Source: Scylla paramamosain
Taxonomy: Eukaryota; Arthropoda; Malacostraca; Decapoda; Portunidae
DNA length: 64,000 nucleotides
Direction: 5' to 3'
Assembly: GCF_035594125.1 (NCBI RefSeq)
Contig: NW_026973707.1
Span: forward strand, 570,001 to 634,000
The stretch's first letter is position 1. Every line of letters begins with the position of its first letter. Positions 49,273-61,195 of the stretch are shown one piece after another. The notes under the pieces were generated by a model, which saw only the letters and a program-made list of their open reading frames with translations, was not told the origin of the DNA and did not search any database. Both the position numbers and the translations under genes were made by a program.

Positions 49273-50502
49273 ATAGAGACCTATATCACAGTGTAGTCTA
49301 CATGAGGTCTGACCAGCGAGCGCCAAGTATAAAACTTTAATATCACTTCCGGCCTTCTACTTTTAACACTCCTAAAAATGAATCCTAGTACCCTATTTCA
49401 CCTGTTTCTCAAGACGGAGTTCAGAGCTATATAACTCCTAAATCTTATCTAAATCTGCCTGCAAGGCGATGGCATCCGATTCTGACCTAATCTTACCTAT
49501 CTGTGTCAACCGCAAATTTACTAACATCACTACTAATTCCACTATCCAAGTCGTTGATGTATACTATATTAAAAACAACAATGTCCCTAATACTGATGAT
49601 CCCTGTGGCACCCCACTCGGATTTAGAGCCGTTTATTACAAACAGCTCTCTGTCGCCTGTCGCTTAGCCATGACCTTATCCAGCCTATCACCCTCCCATC
49701 TATCCCGTGTGCACTAACCTTTCTCAGGAGCCTCTGATGGGGTACCTTGTCAAAGGCTTTACTAAAGACCAGATATAAGATGTCATAACTATTACCATTA
49801 TCTGCTGCCTCCTATACTTTACTGTAAAAACTTGACAAGTTTGTCAGGTAAGACTTCCCCCTTCGTGAAGCCATGCTGTGACTGATTTATCAAGTCATGT
49901 TTGTCTAAATGTTCCCTAATGTTCCTTGCTATTATTGACTCTAATATTGTACCTACAACTGAAGTTAAGGTTTTATCTCCTTCCTTAGAGATGGGTACTA
50001 CATTAGCCTGCCTTCACATTACTGGTACCTCACCCGACTCAAGTGATTTCCTAAAGGCAGAAACTAACGGCTCACTAATAAAGTAATCTCTTTGCATTCC
50101 TTAAGTACTCTGGGATATATTTCATCAGGTCCTGGTGACTTGAACTTTTTTAGCCTATCTATCTCCTGTTCCACTATCTCCTCAGTTATGGAAATATGTC
50201 AGCTTCTCATTCTCGTCTGCTCTAAACACCTGTTCACTATCTGGCATATCCTGCATGTTTTCCTGCGTGAAGACAGTTAAAAAATACTCATTCAGAATCT
50301 TACTAATCTCCTCCCCAGAACTAACCAGCTCCCCATCTGCTGCCTTTAATGGACCTATAGTATCCTTATTCTTCGTCCTGGTCCGTCTTCGCCTGGCTAC
50401 CTTTAATTCATAATTGCCCTTTGCTTTCCTCGTTAACTTCCTGACTGTTCTAACTAATCCATTATATTGTGACCTTAAAACTTCATCACCTGACCTTAAT
50501 TT

Positions 50503-50504
<2 letters not shown>

Positions 50505-50535
<31 letters not shown>
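50505..50535. repeat. (TA)n microsatellite
   Basis: Short TA run inserted in the LINE linker region. Confidence 0.85.
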
Positions 50536-51185
50536 TTCTCTTCCGCCCTATATAATGTTTTACCCAGCAGTCATCCATTTAGGGTAATTTTTCTGTGATC
50601 TTACTGCTCAATACGAGATATTTGCTAACTGACCTGTATGAACTTTACGAAATGTTTATACAATTCATCTACATTTACTTCACCTAATCCCCTCATCTCG
50701 GCCCCTACCATCCTCTCCACTCCCTCCTCTACTCGCCTTGACCTCACCTCTCTCATTTCAGCATGACCTGACATTCCAACACACTCACACTCCCCCCTTC
50801 CTCTTTGCTCCGCCCCTTCCGGACACATCTTCCCTCCTCTTGTCCTACACCCTCACGCCTCACCTCACCTCTCTCATCCTGCCTTATCTCTCTGAACTCC
50901 GTCCCTGACCTGACCTCACCCTGCATCCTTTGCCAGTCCACTCCTTGGAGGTACCTTTTTAATTCTTCAAAATCTGCTCTCCTAAAGTCAGGTATTTTAC
51001 TAGTGTTTTTGCTTCTAAAAGTTTCTTCCCATTCTAAATTGTACCTAATTTCCCTATGGTCACTGTTACCTAGCTGTCCTCCAACCTCTACCTGCGTGAC
51101 TGCTTCCTCCCTGTTAGTAAGAATTAAATCTTGAATATTATTCCCCCTTGTGTGTTCTACGACTACCTTTTTTAAAAAATTATAC

Positions 51186-51360
51186 TGAATTACCTTAACT
51201 TAGTAGTATTATTAATTATTATTAATATTATTATTATTATTATTATTATTATCATTATTATTGTTATTATTATTATTATTATTATCGTTATTATTGTTGT
51301 CATTTCGTTAGTAATTGGTATGTAATTATATAATTGTGTTTTGGTCTTTAGGTTTTCCTC

Positions 51361-51446
<86 letters not shown>
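51186..51446. repeat. (TTA)n and (CT)n
   Basis: Interrupted TTA run 51200-51300 at the truncated 5' edge of the LINE, then (CT)n 51364-51446. Confidence 0.9.
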
Positions 51447-51451
<5 letters not shown>

Positions 51452-51952
51452 TTCGTAATTAATGATATTTTTCAGCTACCATATTTTAACGAACACCCAG
51501 AATATAAAAAGATTACTGAACTCAGTAATAATAATGAAAACTCCAGAAAACTTCCACGAAATTTTACAAACGGGGCCAAAAAAAAAATCATTATATCGAA
51601 ATGGAAAACACAGCCAGACTAGATTATATTACATATTCTGAATACAAAAGTTTATTTTACTTTACAGATAAGTAAAGAAAACACACATTCCTCACCCTAT
51701 AAAAGAAATATTTTTTTTTAAATCCGCCAGCTGATCCACATCAAATTTGAAAATACGAGCTGTTAGACAAGGTTTTATTGGATATCATTACTGGTGATAT
51801 ATTTCTTATATTTTTTTAAGTCTTAAATTAGATACTAAATCAATCCTAGGCGTGCCAAAAAGAAAAATGAAAAATAATACAATACCGAGTGTTATGTTTA
51901 TCCACAAACAACAACAACGGCTACTGCAGATTTTGTTGCAAATTGTAACTTG
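51447..51952. other. No gene recognised
   Basis: AT-rich unique DNA. Confidence 0.45.
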
Positions 51953-52440
51953 TTATAGTATTATAATACTAAATCAAATATCAAAACAATGCCAACTCTA
52001 TTAATAAAAAAGAAAAGGATGTCGATTTTGGGCCGAATTTTTTTTTTTTTTTTTTTCTTTCGTCTCTCCTCCGTACCTCTCCACCTCTTTCCTCCCTCTC
52101 GCACTCTTCCTCTTCCCCCTCCATCTCCTCCTCCTCTCATACTCCTGTACACCCGAGTCTAAATATCACCTGGAAACATCTGTAAAACCCTGCAGATTAT
52201 GCTTAATGTTGATGGGGAGAGACGGGAAATTCTTACCTTGTCAGCGGCGAGGTGGGGCAGGGCTTCGCGTGGCACGGCAGGGCGAAACACTGAGCCAAGG
52301 ATATCATGGTGTGGTATTATGATAGTGTAGTGTGGTGGTGATAACAATGCACTCCCACTCACTTCACTGCCCTGTGTGTGTGTGTGTGTGTGTGTGTGGC
52401 GCCGATGAGAGACGAGTAATGTAAATTGTATAACAGGTGT

Positions 52441-52553
52441 TTAGGCCTTTGACTGCCACTTGGTACAATTTTCCCGAATTATCAATCAAACTGAGACATC
52501 TTTACTTGATCTCCAGCAACATCTAAACTTTAAACTGGGTAGAAATGGGATGA
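52441..52553 (-). mobile_element. MITE-B fragment
   Basis: Minus strand shares ATTTCTACCCAGT and AGATGTCTCAGT with 42200-42250 and ends GGCAGTCAAAGGCCTAA, the family terminus. A second copy is at 53909-54010 in unit B. Confidence 0.55.
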
Positions 52554-52639
52554 TGAGTGGATGAGTGTGGGTAAGTGTCAAGTGGGTTAGTGGGTACCAG
52601 ACGGATAGGTAGATGGGTGGGTGAGCCTGTAGGTAGTGT

Positions 52640-53030
52640 GTGGGGGGTAATAAAAAGATTATAATGATAAACGGCTTATTGGTATGGCAGTTGTTACACT
52701 GAAAACATGCAGTGGGTTTGGGGAGGCTTAAACCTAAACGTAAGAGAGAGGAACTAACTGTTAGTGACTCACAGCGTGGTGGGCATCGCGCTGAGGCGGT
52801 ATCGCTCTTTGTGCGGCGCCTTCAGGTGCGTCTTCTGGTTGTGGTTTCGTGTGGCACGGACCTGGCGAGGCGCGTCGGGCGGCAGCATCTGGCGTAGGCG
52901 TGGGTGGGGCAGCAGGCCCTTCCCAAACTTCTCCGGGTCTCTCGGTGTCTGGCCGACAAGCTGGGCAGACTCAGGGTGGTCAGGGCGTCCTGGATATGGT
53001 TGAGTGGGTGGCTGGATGGTGAGGTAATGG
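52640..53030 (-). mobile_element. LINE C-terminal/3' end fragment
   Basis: Minus strand encodes QDALTTLSLPSLSARHRET then, in the next frame, KFGKGLLPHPRLRQMLPPDA and KERYRLSAMPTTL. The 'D.LT.L.L..L..R......F.KGLL......LP' order is the C-terminus of a non-LTR RT protein. Followed by its 3' UTR down to ~52640. Confidence 0.65.
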
Positions 53031-53159
53031 AAGTGGATGTGTGTGTGTGTGTGAGCGTCAGTCGGTGGATAGATGGAGTTACGCCTGTGGGTATGTGGAT
53101 GTGAGTTGGTGGATATGGGTGAATGACTGAGTGGATGGGTGGATGTGATTGAGTAAGTA

Positions 53160-53420
53160 GTGGATGGGTTAGTGGGTAGGAGACGGGTGGGCCTGTAGGT
53201 GGTGTGCGGTGGGTGATAAACAAAATAGTAAAGCACAGTTTAATGATATGGTAGTTGTTACTCTGAAAATATACAGAGGGATTGGGGGAGGCTTAAACCT
53301 AAGCGTAAGGTTAATCTTAAGAGGGGAGCTAACTGTTAGTCCCTCGCACCACGCTGGGAATCCTGCTGAGGTTGTATCGCTCTGTGTGCCGCGCTTTCAG
53401 GTGCGTCATCTTTGTGGTGT
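53160..53420 (-). mobile_element. LINE 3' end fragment (shorter)
   Basis: Same 3' region as 52640-52830 (AGGCTTAAACCTAA, TGTATCGCTCTGTG), cut before the longer coding part. Confidence 0.6.
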
Positions 53421-53908
53421 CCTTGTTATAGTTTTATAATACTAAATCAAATATCAAAACAATGCCAACTCTATTAATAAAAAAGAAAAGGATGTCGATT
53501 TTGGGCCGAAATGTTTTTTTCTTTCGTCTCTCCTCCGTACCTCTCCACCTCTTCCCTCCCTCTCACACTGTTCCTCTCTGCCCTCCATCTCCTCCTCCTC
53601 CATTACTCCTGTACACCCTAGTCCAAATATCACCTGGAAACATCTGTAAAACCATGGAAATTATGGTTAATGTTGACGGTGATAGACGGGAAATTCTTAC
53701 CTTAGCAGCGGCGGGGCGGGGCAGGGCTTGGCGGGGCTCGGCAGGGCGACACGGGGAGCCAAGGATATAATGGTGTGGTATTATGGTAGTGTGGTGTGGT
53801 GGTGATAACAATGCACTCCCACTCACTTCACTGCCCTGTGTGTGTGTGTGTGTGTCTGTGGCGCCGATCAGAGACGAGTCACAAAGCTGTATAACTAACT
53901 GGTGTTTA

Positions 53909-54010
53909 GGCCTTTGATTGCCACTTGGTACACCTTTCCCTAATTACTGACCACTTTGACATCTTTACTTGATCTTCATCCACACCCAATCTTTTAACTG
54001 GGTAGAAGTG
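53909..54010 (-). mobile_element. MITE-B fragment in unit B
   Basis: Duplicate of 52441-52553 (TTTAGGCCTTTGATTGCCAC). Confidence 0.55.
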
Positions 54011-54059
54011 GGATGAGGAGTGGGTGAGTGTGGGTGGGTGCCGGGTCAGTTAGTGGGTA

Positions 54060-54480
54060 GGGGACTGGTGGATGGCTGGGCGGGTGTGCCTGTAGGTGGT
54101 GTGCGGTGGGTAATAAAAATGTTACAGTAATAAACGGGTTATTGATATTGCAGTTGTTACACTGAAAATATACAGTGGGATTTGGGAGGCTTAAACCTAA
54201 ACGTAAGGTTAATGTAGAGAGAGGAACTCACTGTTAGTGGCTCGCACCACTGTGGAAATCGCGCTGAGGCGGTATCGCTCCGTGCGCAGCGCCTTCAGGG
54301 GTGTCATCTGCTTGTGATGTCCTATGGCACGGATCTGGCGAAGCGCGTCCTGCGGCAGCGTGTGGCGTAGGCGTGGGTGACGCAGCAGGCCCTTCCCAAC
54401 CTTCTACAGGCTCTTTTGCTATCTGGCCGACAGACTGGGCAGACTCGGGGTGGTCAGGGCGTCCTGGATGAGTGGACATG
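54060..54480 (-). mobile_element. LINE C-terminal/3' end fragment in unit B
   Basis: Duplicate of 52640-53030; minus strand ends CAGGACGCCCTGACCACCCC at ~54465 and carries the GGCTTAAACCTAAACGTAAG 3' phrase. Confidence 0.65.
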
Positions 54481-54868
54481 GTTAAGTGGGTGGCTGGATG
54501 GGTGAGGTAATAGAAGTGGATGGGTGTGTGAGTGTCAGTCGGTAGATAGATGGTTGGAGTTAGGGCTGTGGGTAGGTGGATGTGAGTTGGTGAATATTGC
54601 TGAATGACTGAGTGGATGGGTGGATGTGTTTGAGTAAGTAGTGGATGGATGGATTAGTGGGTAGGAGACGGGTGGATGGATGGGCGGGCGGGCCTGTAGG
54701 TGGTGTGCGGTGGGTAACAAACAAGTGGAGAGCCAAGGGTATCGTGGTGTGGTATTATGGTGGTGGTGTGTGGTGGTGACAACAATGCACTGCCACTCAC
54801 TTCACTGCCCCGTGTGTGTGTGTGTGTGTGTGTGCCGATCAGAGACAAGTCACAAAATTCTATAACTG

Positions 54869-54869
<1 letters not shown>

Positions 54870-54908
<39 letters not shown>
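54870..54908. repeat. (GT)n microsatellite
   Basis: Perfect GT run. Shorter GT runs lie at 52375-52397, 53838-53854 and 54812-54833 within the array. Confidence 0.9.
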
Positions 54909-54910
<2 letters not shown>

Positions 54911-54946
54911 ATTACTTACTCGTGACTCATTAAGCTTCAGTATAGA

Positions 54947-55158
54947 TGCTGTAATCTAAAACGCTTTGCTCTCATCACGATTATTTTCCAAGGCCACAAA
55001 GATGATTAGCTGGGTTCTCAAGAGTGTTTCTCCGGTAAAAATGTAGAAATCTTGCTAATCTATCATTAGAACCGTAAAAAAGAACCCTCAAAGACCAGTA
55101 GTTTCAACTAAAGCCTTTGAAAGCAGTCGGAGTGCAGCGCAAAGGCATTTCAGGGTTA
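54947..55158 (+). mobile_element. MITE-A copy 9
   Basis: GTAATCTAAAACGCTTTGCTC at the left, GATTAGCTGGGTTCTCAAGA core, AAAGGCATTTCAGGG at the right. Confidence 0.7.
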
Positions 55159-55304
55159 GAGAAACATTAGTGTCCTTATAATTCACGTTGGACTGTAGTA
55201 CGTTCACTAATATATACACAAGGAAAGTAATGTTTGCGCAGGTGTTTCCCCGTAGGCACACAGTTGATAGGAGGTCAGGTGAGGTGAGGTTGAGGTCGCT
55301 TGAC

Positions 55305-55336
<32 letters not shown>
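55305..55336. repeat. (GTA)n microsatellite
   Basis: About 10 units of GTA. Confidence 0.9.
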
Positions 55337-55338
<2 letters not shown>

Positions 55339-55679
55339 ATGGTAACGTATAATTCAGTAGTAATATTAATACACAGTAGTGATAATATGCATGTACAGGC
55401 AGTGAGTTTGGAAGTGCCGCCGCCATTACCATTGCCATGTAAGGAGATACAAGCTCAAGGACCAACAGCGCTTTCTTTCATAATCATATCAAGCACCTCA
55501 TAACTTCCGTTTTTGTGACGCCTTAACCCAATAAATTCTGTAACAGCTCAAAATTTGATACTAGCTCATCTCAGCGGGAGAAGTAGCACTCATCCCCGTA
55601 ACCTTAGCCTGTGACATGTGACCTCAATGTTGCGACGCCTTGACTCACTAAAAATAAAATAAGTAAAAATGAATTGAGC

Positions 55680-55683
<4 letters not shown>

Positions 55684-55757
<74 letters not shown>
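55684..55757. repeat. (CT)n microsatellite
   Basis: About 37 units. Confidence 0.95.
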
Positions 55758-55760
<3 letters not shown>

Positions 55761-55908
55761 GTGACTAAGATTAATGTAGCAGCAATCCACCAGCCTCCAG
55801 TCAGCTTTCAGAAAGGCTTGGGTGTAGAGGCAGGCAGGCAGGCGGGTAGGCAGGGTGAGTGGAGTGGACAATGATGTGGAATGATAAGACTGTGGAGAGA
55901 AATGAGAC

Positions 55909-55936
55909 GAGGCGGGGCGGGGCGGGGCGGGGCGGC
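55909..55936 (+). promoter_or_regulatory. Tandem GC boxes (GGGGC GG repeats)
   Basis: Four to five overlapping GGGGCGG units, the Sp1-type GC box, ending 7 bp before an ATG. Could equally be a simple pentanucleotide repeat. Confidence 0.35.
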
Positions 55937-55942
55937 AGTTGC

Positions 55943-56074
55943 ATGGCGTTGGGCAGTCACCGCTTCATCCTCCTCATCACTGTTGGGGTCTGTTGTCTGA
56001 TAGTGTTCTTATCCTTATCAGTCCGTAATCACGTGGGATGGCGGCCCTGTCTCTCCCTCTGCTGTCCCCCTTAA
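55943..56074 (+). CDS. Small ORF with signal-anchor-like segment (candidate)
   Basis: A 43-codon frame starting MALGSHRFILLITVGVCC followed by LIVFLSLSVR: a short basic N-terminus and ~19 hydrophobic residues, as in a type II membrane protein or signal peptide. A possible donor (GTAATC, 56024) follows the hydrophobic part, so it could be a first exon, but no partner exon was identified. Not recognised as any family. Confidence 0.25.
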   Translation: MALGSHRFILLITVGVCCLIVFLSLSVRNHVGWRPCLSLCCPP

Positions 56075-56334
56075 CGCTTTCCACGTCCCAATTACTCATA
56101 TATTCAACTCTATTTCCTCCCTCGTTACCAAAATAAGAAACAGGGCAGGAAAATCGTAAATTGATAACTCCAGGCTTAGTTCAGAAGGTAGGAGGGTCAG
56201 AGGGCGGCCGGGCGATGCGCTAGTGTCAAGGGTGTAGGTAATGAGGATGTCATCGGCGCTCTCTCCTTCCGGCACGTCAGTCTCGCCCCTGCTTCACTGC
56301 ACCGCCAGATTCTCTCCAGGTATCGGGCGTTCTG

Positions 56335-56336
<2 letters not shown>

Positions 56337-56366
<30 letters not shown>
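56337..56366. repeat. (GT)n microsatellite
   Basis: Perfect GT run. Confidence 0.9.
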
Positions 56367-56368
<2 letters not shown>

Positions 56369-56401
56369 GCGTTGTGTTGACTGATGGCTTCTGTTAGCCA
56401 C

Positions 56402-56700
56402 CAATCATTACTGCTGCTACTACTATTACAACAATAATAAAGCTGATACTATTACTATTATTATTATTATTATTATTACTTTTTTATTACTTATTATGAT
56501 TACTTCTATTCCCCCTACTGTTACAATCATAACCACGACCACAACAACATAACTACTACAAGTATTATTACCACTACTATTACAACAAAGATACTACTAC
56601 TACTACTACTACTACTACTACCACAACAACTGCCACCACCACCACAACCACAATTACTACCCACCACCACCACCGCCGCCGCCGCCACCACCACTACCTC
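56402..56700. repeat. Mixed trinucleotide block (ACT, ACA, CCA, CCG)
   Basis: Interrupted ATT, ACT, CAA, CCA and CCG runs. No gene. Confidence 0.85.
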
Positions 56701-57059
56701 AAAGGCCGTCACGATGTAAGAAAGACGTAGCATAACAAGACGACTCCTCCGCTTGTTCTCTCCACTTAATACTAAGACGAACACACACATGAATTGAAAA
56801 CCACACAGGCGTTCCCACTACCTTCAATATATACGTGGCAGGTGTTTTTATTTCTTTTCTTAGATAGATAGATAGATAGTAATGAAGGGAAAAAGAAGGT
56901 GTTGACTTAAAACACGTTGTAGAAGGAGACATTTGTTCTTCTCGATAAGCTTCAGTTGAGATCTAGGAGAAAAGAGGAGAAAGAAAAATAGAGAAAGAAA
57001 AAAAATATTGCAATGATTCGAAGCTTGAAGCGAAGCATTTGAAGATGTATTCTTTCTAA

Positions 57060-57090
<31 letters not shown>

Positions 57091-57160
57091 CAATTTAATC
57101 TAAGCGGGTTTCGAACTGATAACTTTAAAGCAATGAGACAAGCACTTTACCACGGAGCAT
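57060..57160 (-). mobile_element. tRNA-derived SINE fragment with (GA)n tail
   Basis: On the minus strand: GCTCCGTGGTAAAGTGCTTG (A box), ATCAGTTCGAAACCCGC (B box), then a short body and GAGAGA run (57060-57087). This resembles a tRNA head directly joined to the microsatellite. Confidence 0.5.
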
Positions 57161-58185
57161 TTAATTGTTCTGACTTTCGCAGACGTGAATATTTTGTTTA
57201 TTTATTTATTCATTTATTTTTGTCATCGTTGTTGAAGTGTTCCCAGTCGCCTTTGAAAAGTTCCCTGCACTCTCCAGCAGCCGCCACTCCTGCACGTTGC
57301 GTAGTCACACCATTGCCGCACAGAGACGCCCACCACCTCCTTCTGATTTATTTCCACCTAAATATTTTCACGCGCCTCTGCACCTCAGCCTGGTGTGTGT
57401 GTGTGTGTGTGTGTGTGACTAGTACTATAAAAGGACTAGTGACAGCGGTGTTTGGAAGCAGCAACGTGGCGGCGGTGGCGGAGATAATTATAATTGTTGG
57501 CGCGGGACAGGAGGCCAGTGTGGAGGGCGTGTACAGAAGCAGACGGCACTAGTGGTTAAGCTGTGCGTGTTCAGAGTGTTGGCGAGTCGATGAGGATAGT
57601 ATGGAGGCCTTCAGTGTCGTTAGAGAGAAGGTGCTTCGCCTCGTGTCTCGTGTTCACGGAGTGGGTCGGTGGTGGCGAGGGTGGCGGGTGGTGGGCATGC
57701 GCGATCACGGCTGTGAGCTGAGAGCCTCTCAGAGTATAGGCGACTGGAATCCCTAAGCCAGTGAGGGAGAGAAGGTTCATGGTATAGGATTTATTAATAT
57801 TGATGTTGTTTTGTTTGGTTCTGTCATGATTTGCCTGCTACTTATTTACTTATTTTCCTTGTGGTGCAGTGAAGTGAATGGCGTGTGGCAGTGTGGTGAA
57901 GCGTGGCGTGTCCCTTGATCTGGTGCTGAGCGCGGTACTTGGTTTTGACTTACTGCCTAAACACGGGCTTACTGATGGCTGTGACACGCACCAAGGGCGA
58001 TAATGGCGATGCGAGGAAGGAAAACCTGTGCTAAGTTCAGAGGTGCGGTGACAAAATTGCTGTGTTGTGAGTGAATAAAATTCGTTCCGTAAGCCGCGGC
58101 CGCCTGTCACTGATGTTCTGCTGTTACGTTGTTGTTGCCGTGATCCAATTACACAGTGAAAGAGATCGTCGTGATCCCAGTGCAG
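57161..58185. other. No gene proven; GC-richer stretch
   Basis: 57430-57770 is relatively CpG-rich and holds a 51-codon frame from ATG 57601 (MEAFSVVREKVLRLVSRVHG...) of unknown meaning. No splice partner or family match. Confidence 0.3.
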
Positions 58186-58300
58186 CACTGTATTGCCGTG
58201 CTGCCGGGAGTGTTGCCGTGCTGCCTTGCTGCCAGGAAGTGCTGTCGTGTGCTGGGAAGTGTTGCCGCGCTGCCGGTAAGTGTTGCCGTGTGCCGGGAAG
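58186..58300. repeat. ~20-bp GTGTTGCCGTGCTGCCGGGA minisatellite
   Basis: About six imperfect units of GTGTTGCCGTGCTGCCGGGA. Confidence 0.8.
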
Positions 58301-58750
58301 GCTCATTAGGCCGCTAATGACACGCCGATATTGAGAGGGAGGGGTGGGAGATGGTGCGGGAGATCGGGAGGGAGGGGGAAGGAGGGAGGCAGGAAGGGAG
58401 AGTGATGAGAGGAGTGAGGGCGGGGGAGTGACGCAGGAGGGTCACTCATTACGCTCTCCACACGGCCATTAAGAGTTTTATTTGCAATAGTCAGGATAAA
58501 GAAAATAACCTTGTACTGGTTATAACAAATCACGGAGGCCGAGGTGGGGCTGTGTGGTGCAGGTGGGCGGCGGAGTGAGTCGGGGCGGGATTGTGTGGGT
58601 GGAGATGTGTGGCGGGGTGAAGCGGGGCTGTGTGGGTGCAGGTGGGCAGCGAGAGAGAGAGAGAGAGAGAGAGGCTGGCTATAACTGAGGTGCAGAAATG
58701 CTTTTAAATGAAAAACAAGTTCTGTCCCCTTTACTAATAAGAATGTGTCC

Positions 58751-58828
<78 letters not shown>
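58751..58828. repeat. (CT)n microsatellite
   Basis: About 39 units. A short (GA)n is at 58650-58673. Confidence 0.95.
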
Positions 58829-58831
<3 letters not shown>

Positions 58832-60164
58832 CGTGACGGTAAGAGAGGATTGGCTGTTAGTACAATAGGATCTGGTTGAAATGTTCCAGTTATGCTCTCT
58901 AACTACACTTAACTAACTTTTCCAATATGGCAACACGTGATTGTCCAGAACACTCCCTCCACCTCCCCCCCTTGCCTCCTCGAGTGACTGCAGGCGGGGG
59001 CGCGGGCGGTGGGACGTGGTGAGAGGGGATGAGAGGGGCAGTGGCAGTGATGGGCAGCCTGGTGATGTACGGAACAGTGTTAAGAAAGAATGGGATGAGT
59101 GAGTGAGTGAGTGAGGGTGGTGAATACGCTTCTAACTCAAGGACAAAACAAACACACCACCAGACAAACAGGAAATGCAATCAAGCCTCGGGTCTCCTTT
59201 ATCAGCGAACAGTTGCTGTATTCCACGAGGCAACACAACAAGGAAGCATTTCACAAGCACTCAGGAATAACGAGTCACATGCAGCCTCTTGCTTGATAAC
59301 CTGCCTATTTACTTTTTCGTACTATTCTTCCTTCACTTTTATATTCCCTCTCAGCCTCGTGTGAATGTCGCTCACACACTTTCCTGTCCTCGCCGCCTAT
59401 ACTCTGCTCTCCTCCACTATAATATTGTTTTCCTCTTCCTCTTTCACAGCTTCCTCTCTGGCCATGTTCTTTTACCTTCCTTTTTTTACTTCATCCCAGT
59501 CATCTCAAATTCTTTCTTTTCCTGTCTTCTTTCTTCCTTCGCGGCTGAGTTTTACGCTACACACATTTCTTTCCTCCCTGCTCGCTACAAACCTACTGAC
59601 ACTTTTACTCTTGTCACAGCACGGCGGTCTTTCCTTCTTGCTTTCCTGCGTGACTCCTTTTACGTTCTCTTTTATTCCTACTTTTCCCACTCCCGTCTCT
59701 CCTTCCCTCCTTTCCTTCCCTCGCCGCGGCCGCCACCAACGTCCTCAGTCAACCCGCCTCTCTCACTTGTGCATGTCACCTTCGCTCATCACCGCCACTC
59801 CCTCACTCACTGTCTTCCTCACCTCACGCTAGTCCCTCTCCTCCTCTTCCTGCTCTTCCTCTTCTTCCTTCCCTCTGCTCACACCCACCTGCTGCACACA
59901 CCTGGCACTCGCGGCGACAGAGAGCACGTGTGGCTACAGCGATCCGTGAGGAAAGCGACACCACAGGACTCAAAGGTCAATCTTTTTCCCTCGTTTGTGA
60001 CCACCGAGCAAACAGCGACAAAAAGCGACAAAAAATATCACGAGATTCATGAATGTGATCACATCTGCTGCACGATAAACTCTCCCCAGCACCAGGCAGC
60101 GTGACGCCAGACTTTGGGGGGGGGGGGGGTAGAATTTTGTAGAATGTAGAATTTTGCACCAATT
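58829..60164. other. No gene recognised; pyrimidine-rich
   Basis: 59320-59880 is TC-rich and gives a 271-codon frame of Ser/Leu/Phe/Pro without motifs. A G15 run lies at 60115-60129. Confidence 0.5.
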
Positions 60165-60255
60165 TTTATTTATTTATTTATTTATTTATTTATTTTTTTT
60201 ATTTATTTATTTTTATTTTTATTTTTATTTTTATTTATTTTTTTTTATTTCGTGT
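60165..60255. repeat. (ATTT)n microsatellite
   Basis: Interrupted TTTA/TTTTA run. Confidence 0.9.
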
Positions 60256-60344
60256 GTATGTCGCGTTACGTGCAGGTAATTGATGAGCGAGTGAGTGCGT
60301 GGCAGTGGGCCAATTTGACACAACGTTTTCATCTCAGTATCTGA

Positions 60345-60650
60345 TGAATGACCGCCAGGAGTCAGGTGAAGGAAACAATGGGTTATTCAAGAGGGGAGTG
60401 CACTTCGCGAGGAACACACAAGTTGATATGATGTTATGAATTAGTGATGAAGTGGATGTGTTTCAACTTTACCAAATAATAGTGGTAAATCTGACAGTCT
60501 TCTACAAATGGGCGCCAGGAATCAGGTCAAGGAAATACCTGGTCATTTCAAGGAGGGAATGCAGCTAATACGATGTCATGAATTAGTGATGAAGTGGATA
60601 CGTTCAAACTTCACAAAACAGTATTGGCAAAACTGATAATATTATCCTTA
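60345..60650 (+). repeat. ~160-bp tandem duplication
   Basis: GCCAGGAGTCAGGTGAAGGA ... GAATTAGTGATGAAGTGGAT at 60353-60460 repeats as GCCAGGAATCAGGTCAAGGA ... GAATTAGTGATGAAGTGGAT at 60513-60600. Confidence 0.85.
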
Positions 60651-60954
60651 CATTGCTAACGTTCAGTGACCTAAGAAGAGCAGAACACTCTCCTAATTAT
60701 GTGCAGTTTTAATTCCTTTGATATTTCTGCTTAATTAAGTCTGCATGGTCAGTCACTGATTCAGAGTAACTAAATCTAATTATCACGAAAACAAACGCTC
60801 ACTACAGTGTGTCCAATTTTAATTTTACCTGCAATCAAATACTGAAGTTATGATTGACATCCTTTTGAATGATGGTGTTAAACATCATACTTGCCGTGCA
60901 TTCCCGTTCAGTGAAGTAGGCGGAGGACCTTTGCTGCCACGTCTTGGATCAGTG

Positions 60955-61195
60955 TTCCTCAGTCTACCACTCTAATTGGGAATTGGTTCTTAGATAGTGG
61001 TAGGTGAATGGAGTAGACTTACTAGTCAAGTTGTTGGTGTTGAGTCATTATTGAGCTTCAAAAGTAGATCAGATTAATTACTGTGTGAGGATGATAGGTG
61101 CAAATAGATATGTTTCATGATGCCACTATTACGTGTTGGCCTGGTGGCTTCTTGCAGCTTCCCTCATGTTCTTGTGTTCTCAAGTGATGCCCATG
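60955..61195 (+). mobile_element. CR1-like LINE 3' end fragment
   Basis: GATAGTGGTAGGTGAATGGA, a GAGCTTCAAAAGTAGATCAG segment, then GCCTGGTGGCTTCTTGCAGC and CATGTTCTTGTGTTCTC, matching the tail at 48693-48900 (reversed). Confidence 0.65.

Larger units (their letters stand above)
48690..51185 (-). mobile_element. CR1-like LINE, long but decayed
   Basis: On the minus strand: endonuclease end (LILTNREEAV, QLGNSDHREIRY at ~51050-51125), linker (KLTRKAKGNYELKVARRRR), RT motif KFKSPGPDEIYPRVLKECK (~50100-50150), FSKAFDKVP (49741-49766), GVPQG region (~49600), FAVDT in place of FADDT (~49500-49520), then the tail to GACTGCCACGTGTAAGCCTG and an octamer-like end (CTTATGTT repeated) at 48693-48713. 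Frameshifts are frequent and the 5' part is missing. The octamer 3' tail suggests the CR1 group. Confidence 0.8.
51953..54870 (+). repeat. Tandem segmental array, ~2.1 units
   Basis: Unit A starts GTTATAGTATTATAATACTA (51953). Unit B starts with the matching GTTATAGTTTTATAATACTA (53425) and is collinear through CACCTGGAAACATCTGTAAA, GAGCCAAGGATAT, the GT run and the LINE end. A partial third unit starts near 54722 (GAGAGCCAAGGGTATCG). Unit lengths differ because the LINE-containing part is present twice in A. Confidence 0.85.

Noticed and set aside
57601..57756. 51-codon frame from ATG 57601 as a first exon
   Set aside because: CpG-richer context is suggestive but there is no family match, donor in phase or downstream exon.
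59289..60104. 271-codon open frame on the + strand
   Set aside because: Sequence is pyrimidine-rich; the product is Ser/Leu/Phe/Pro without any motif, the overlapping frame is equally open, and no splice or promoter context is seen.
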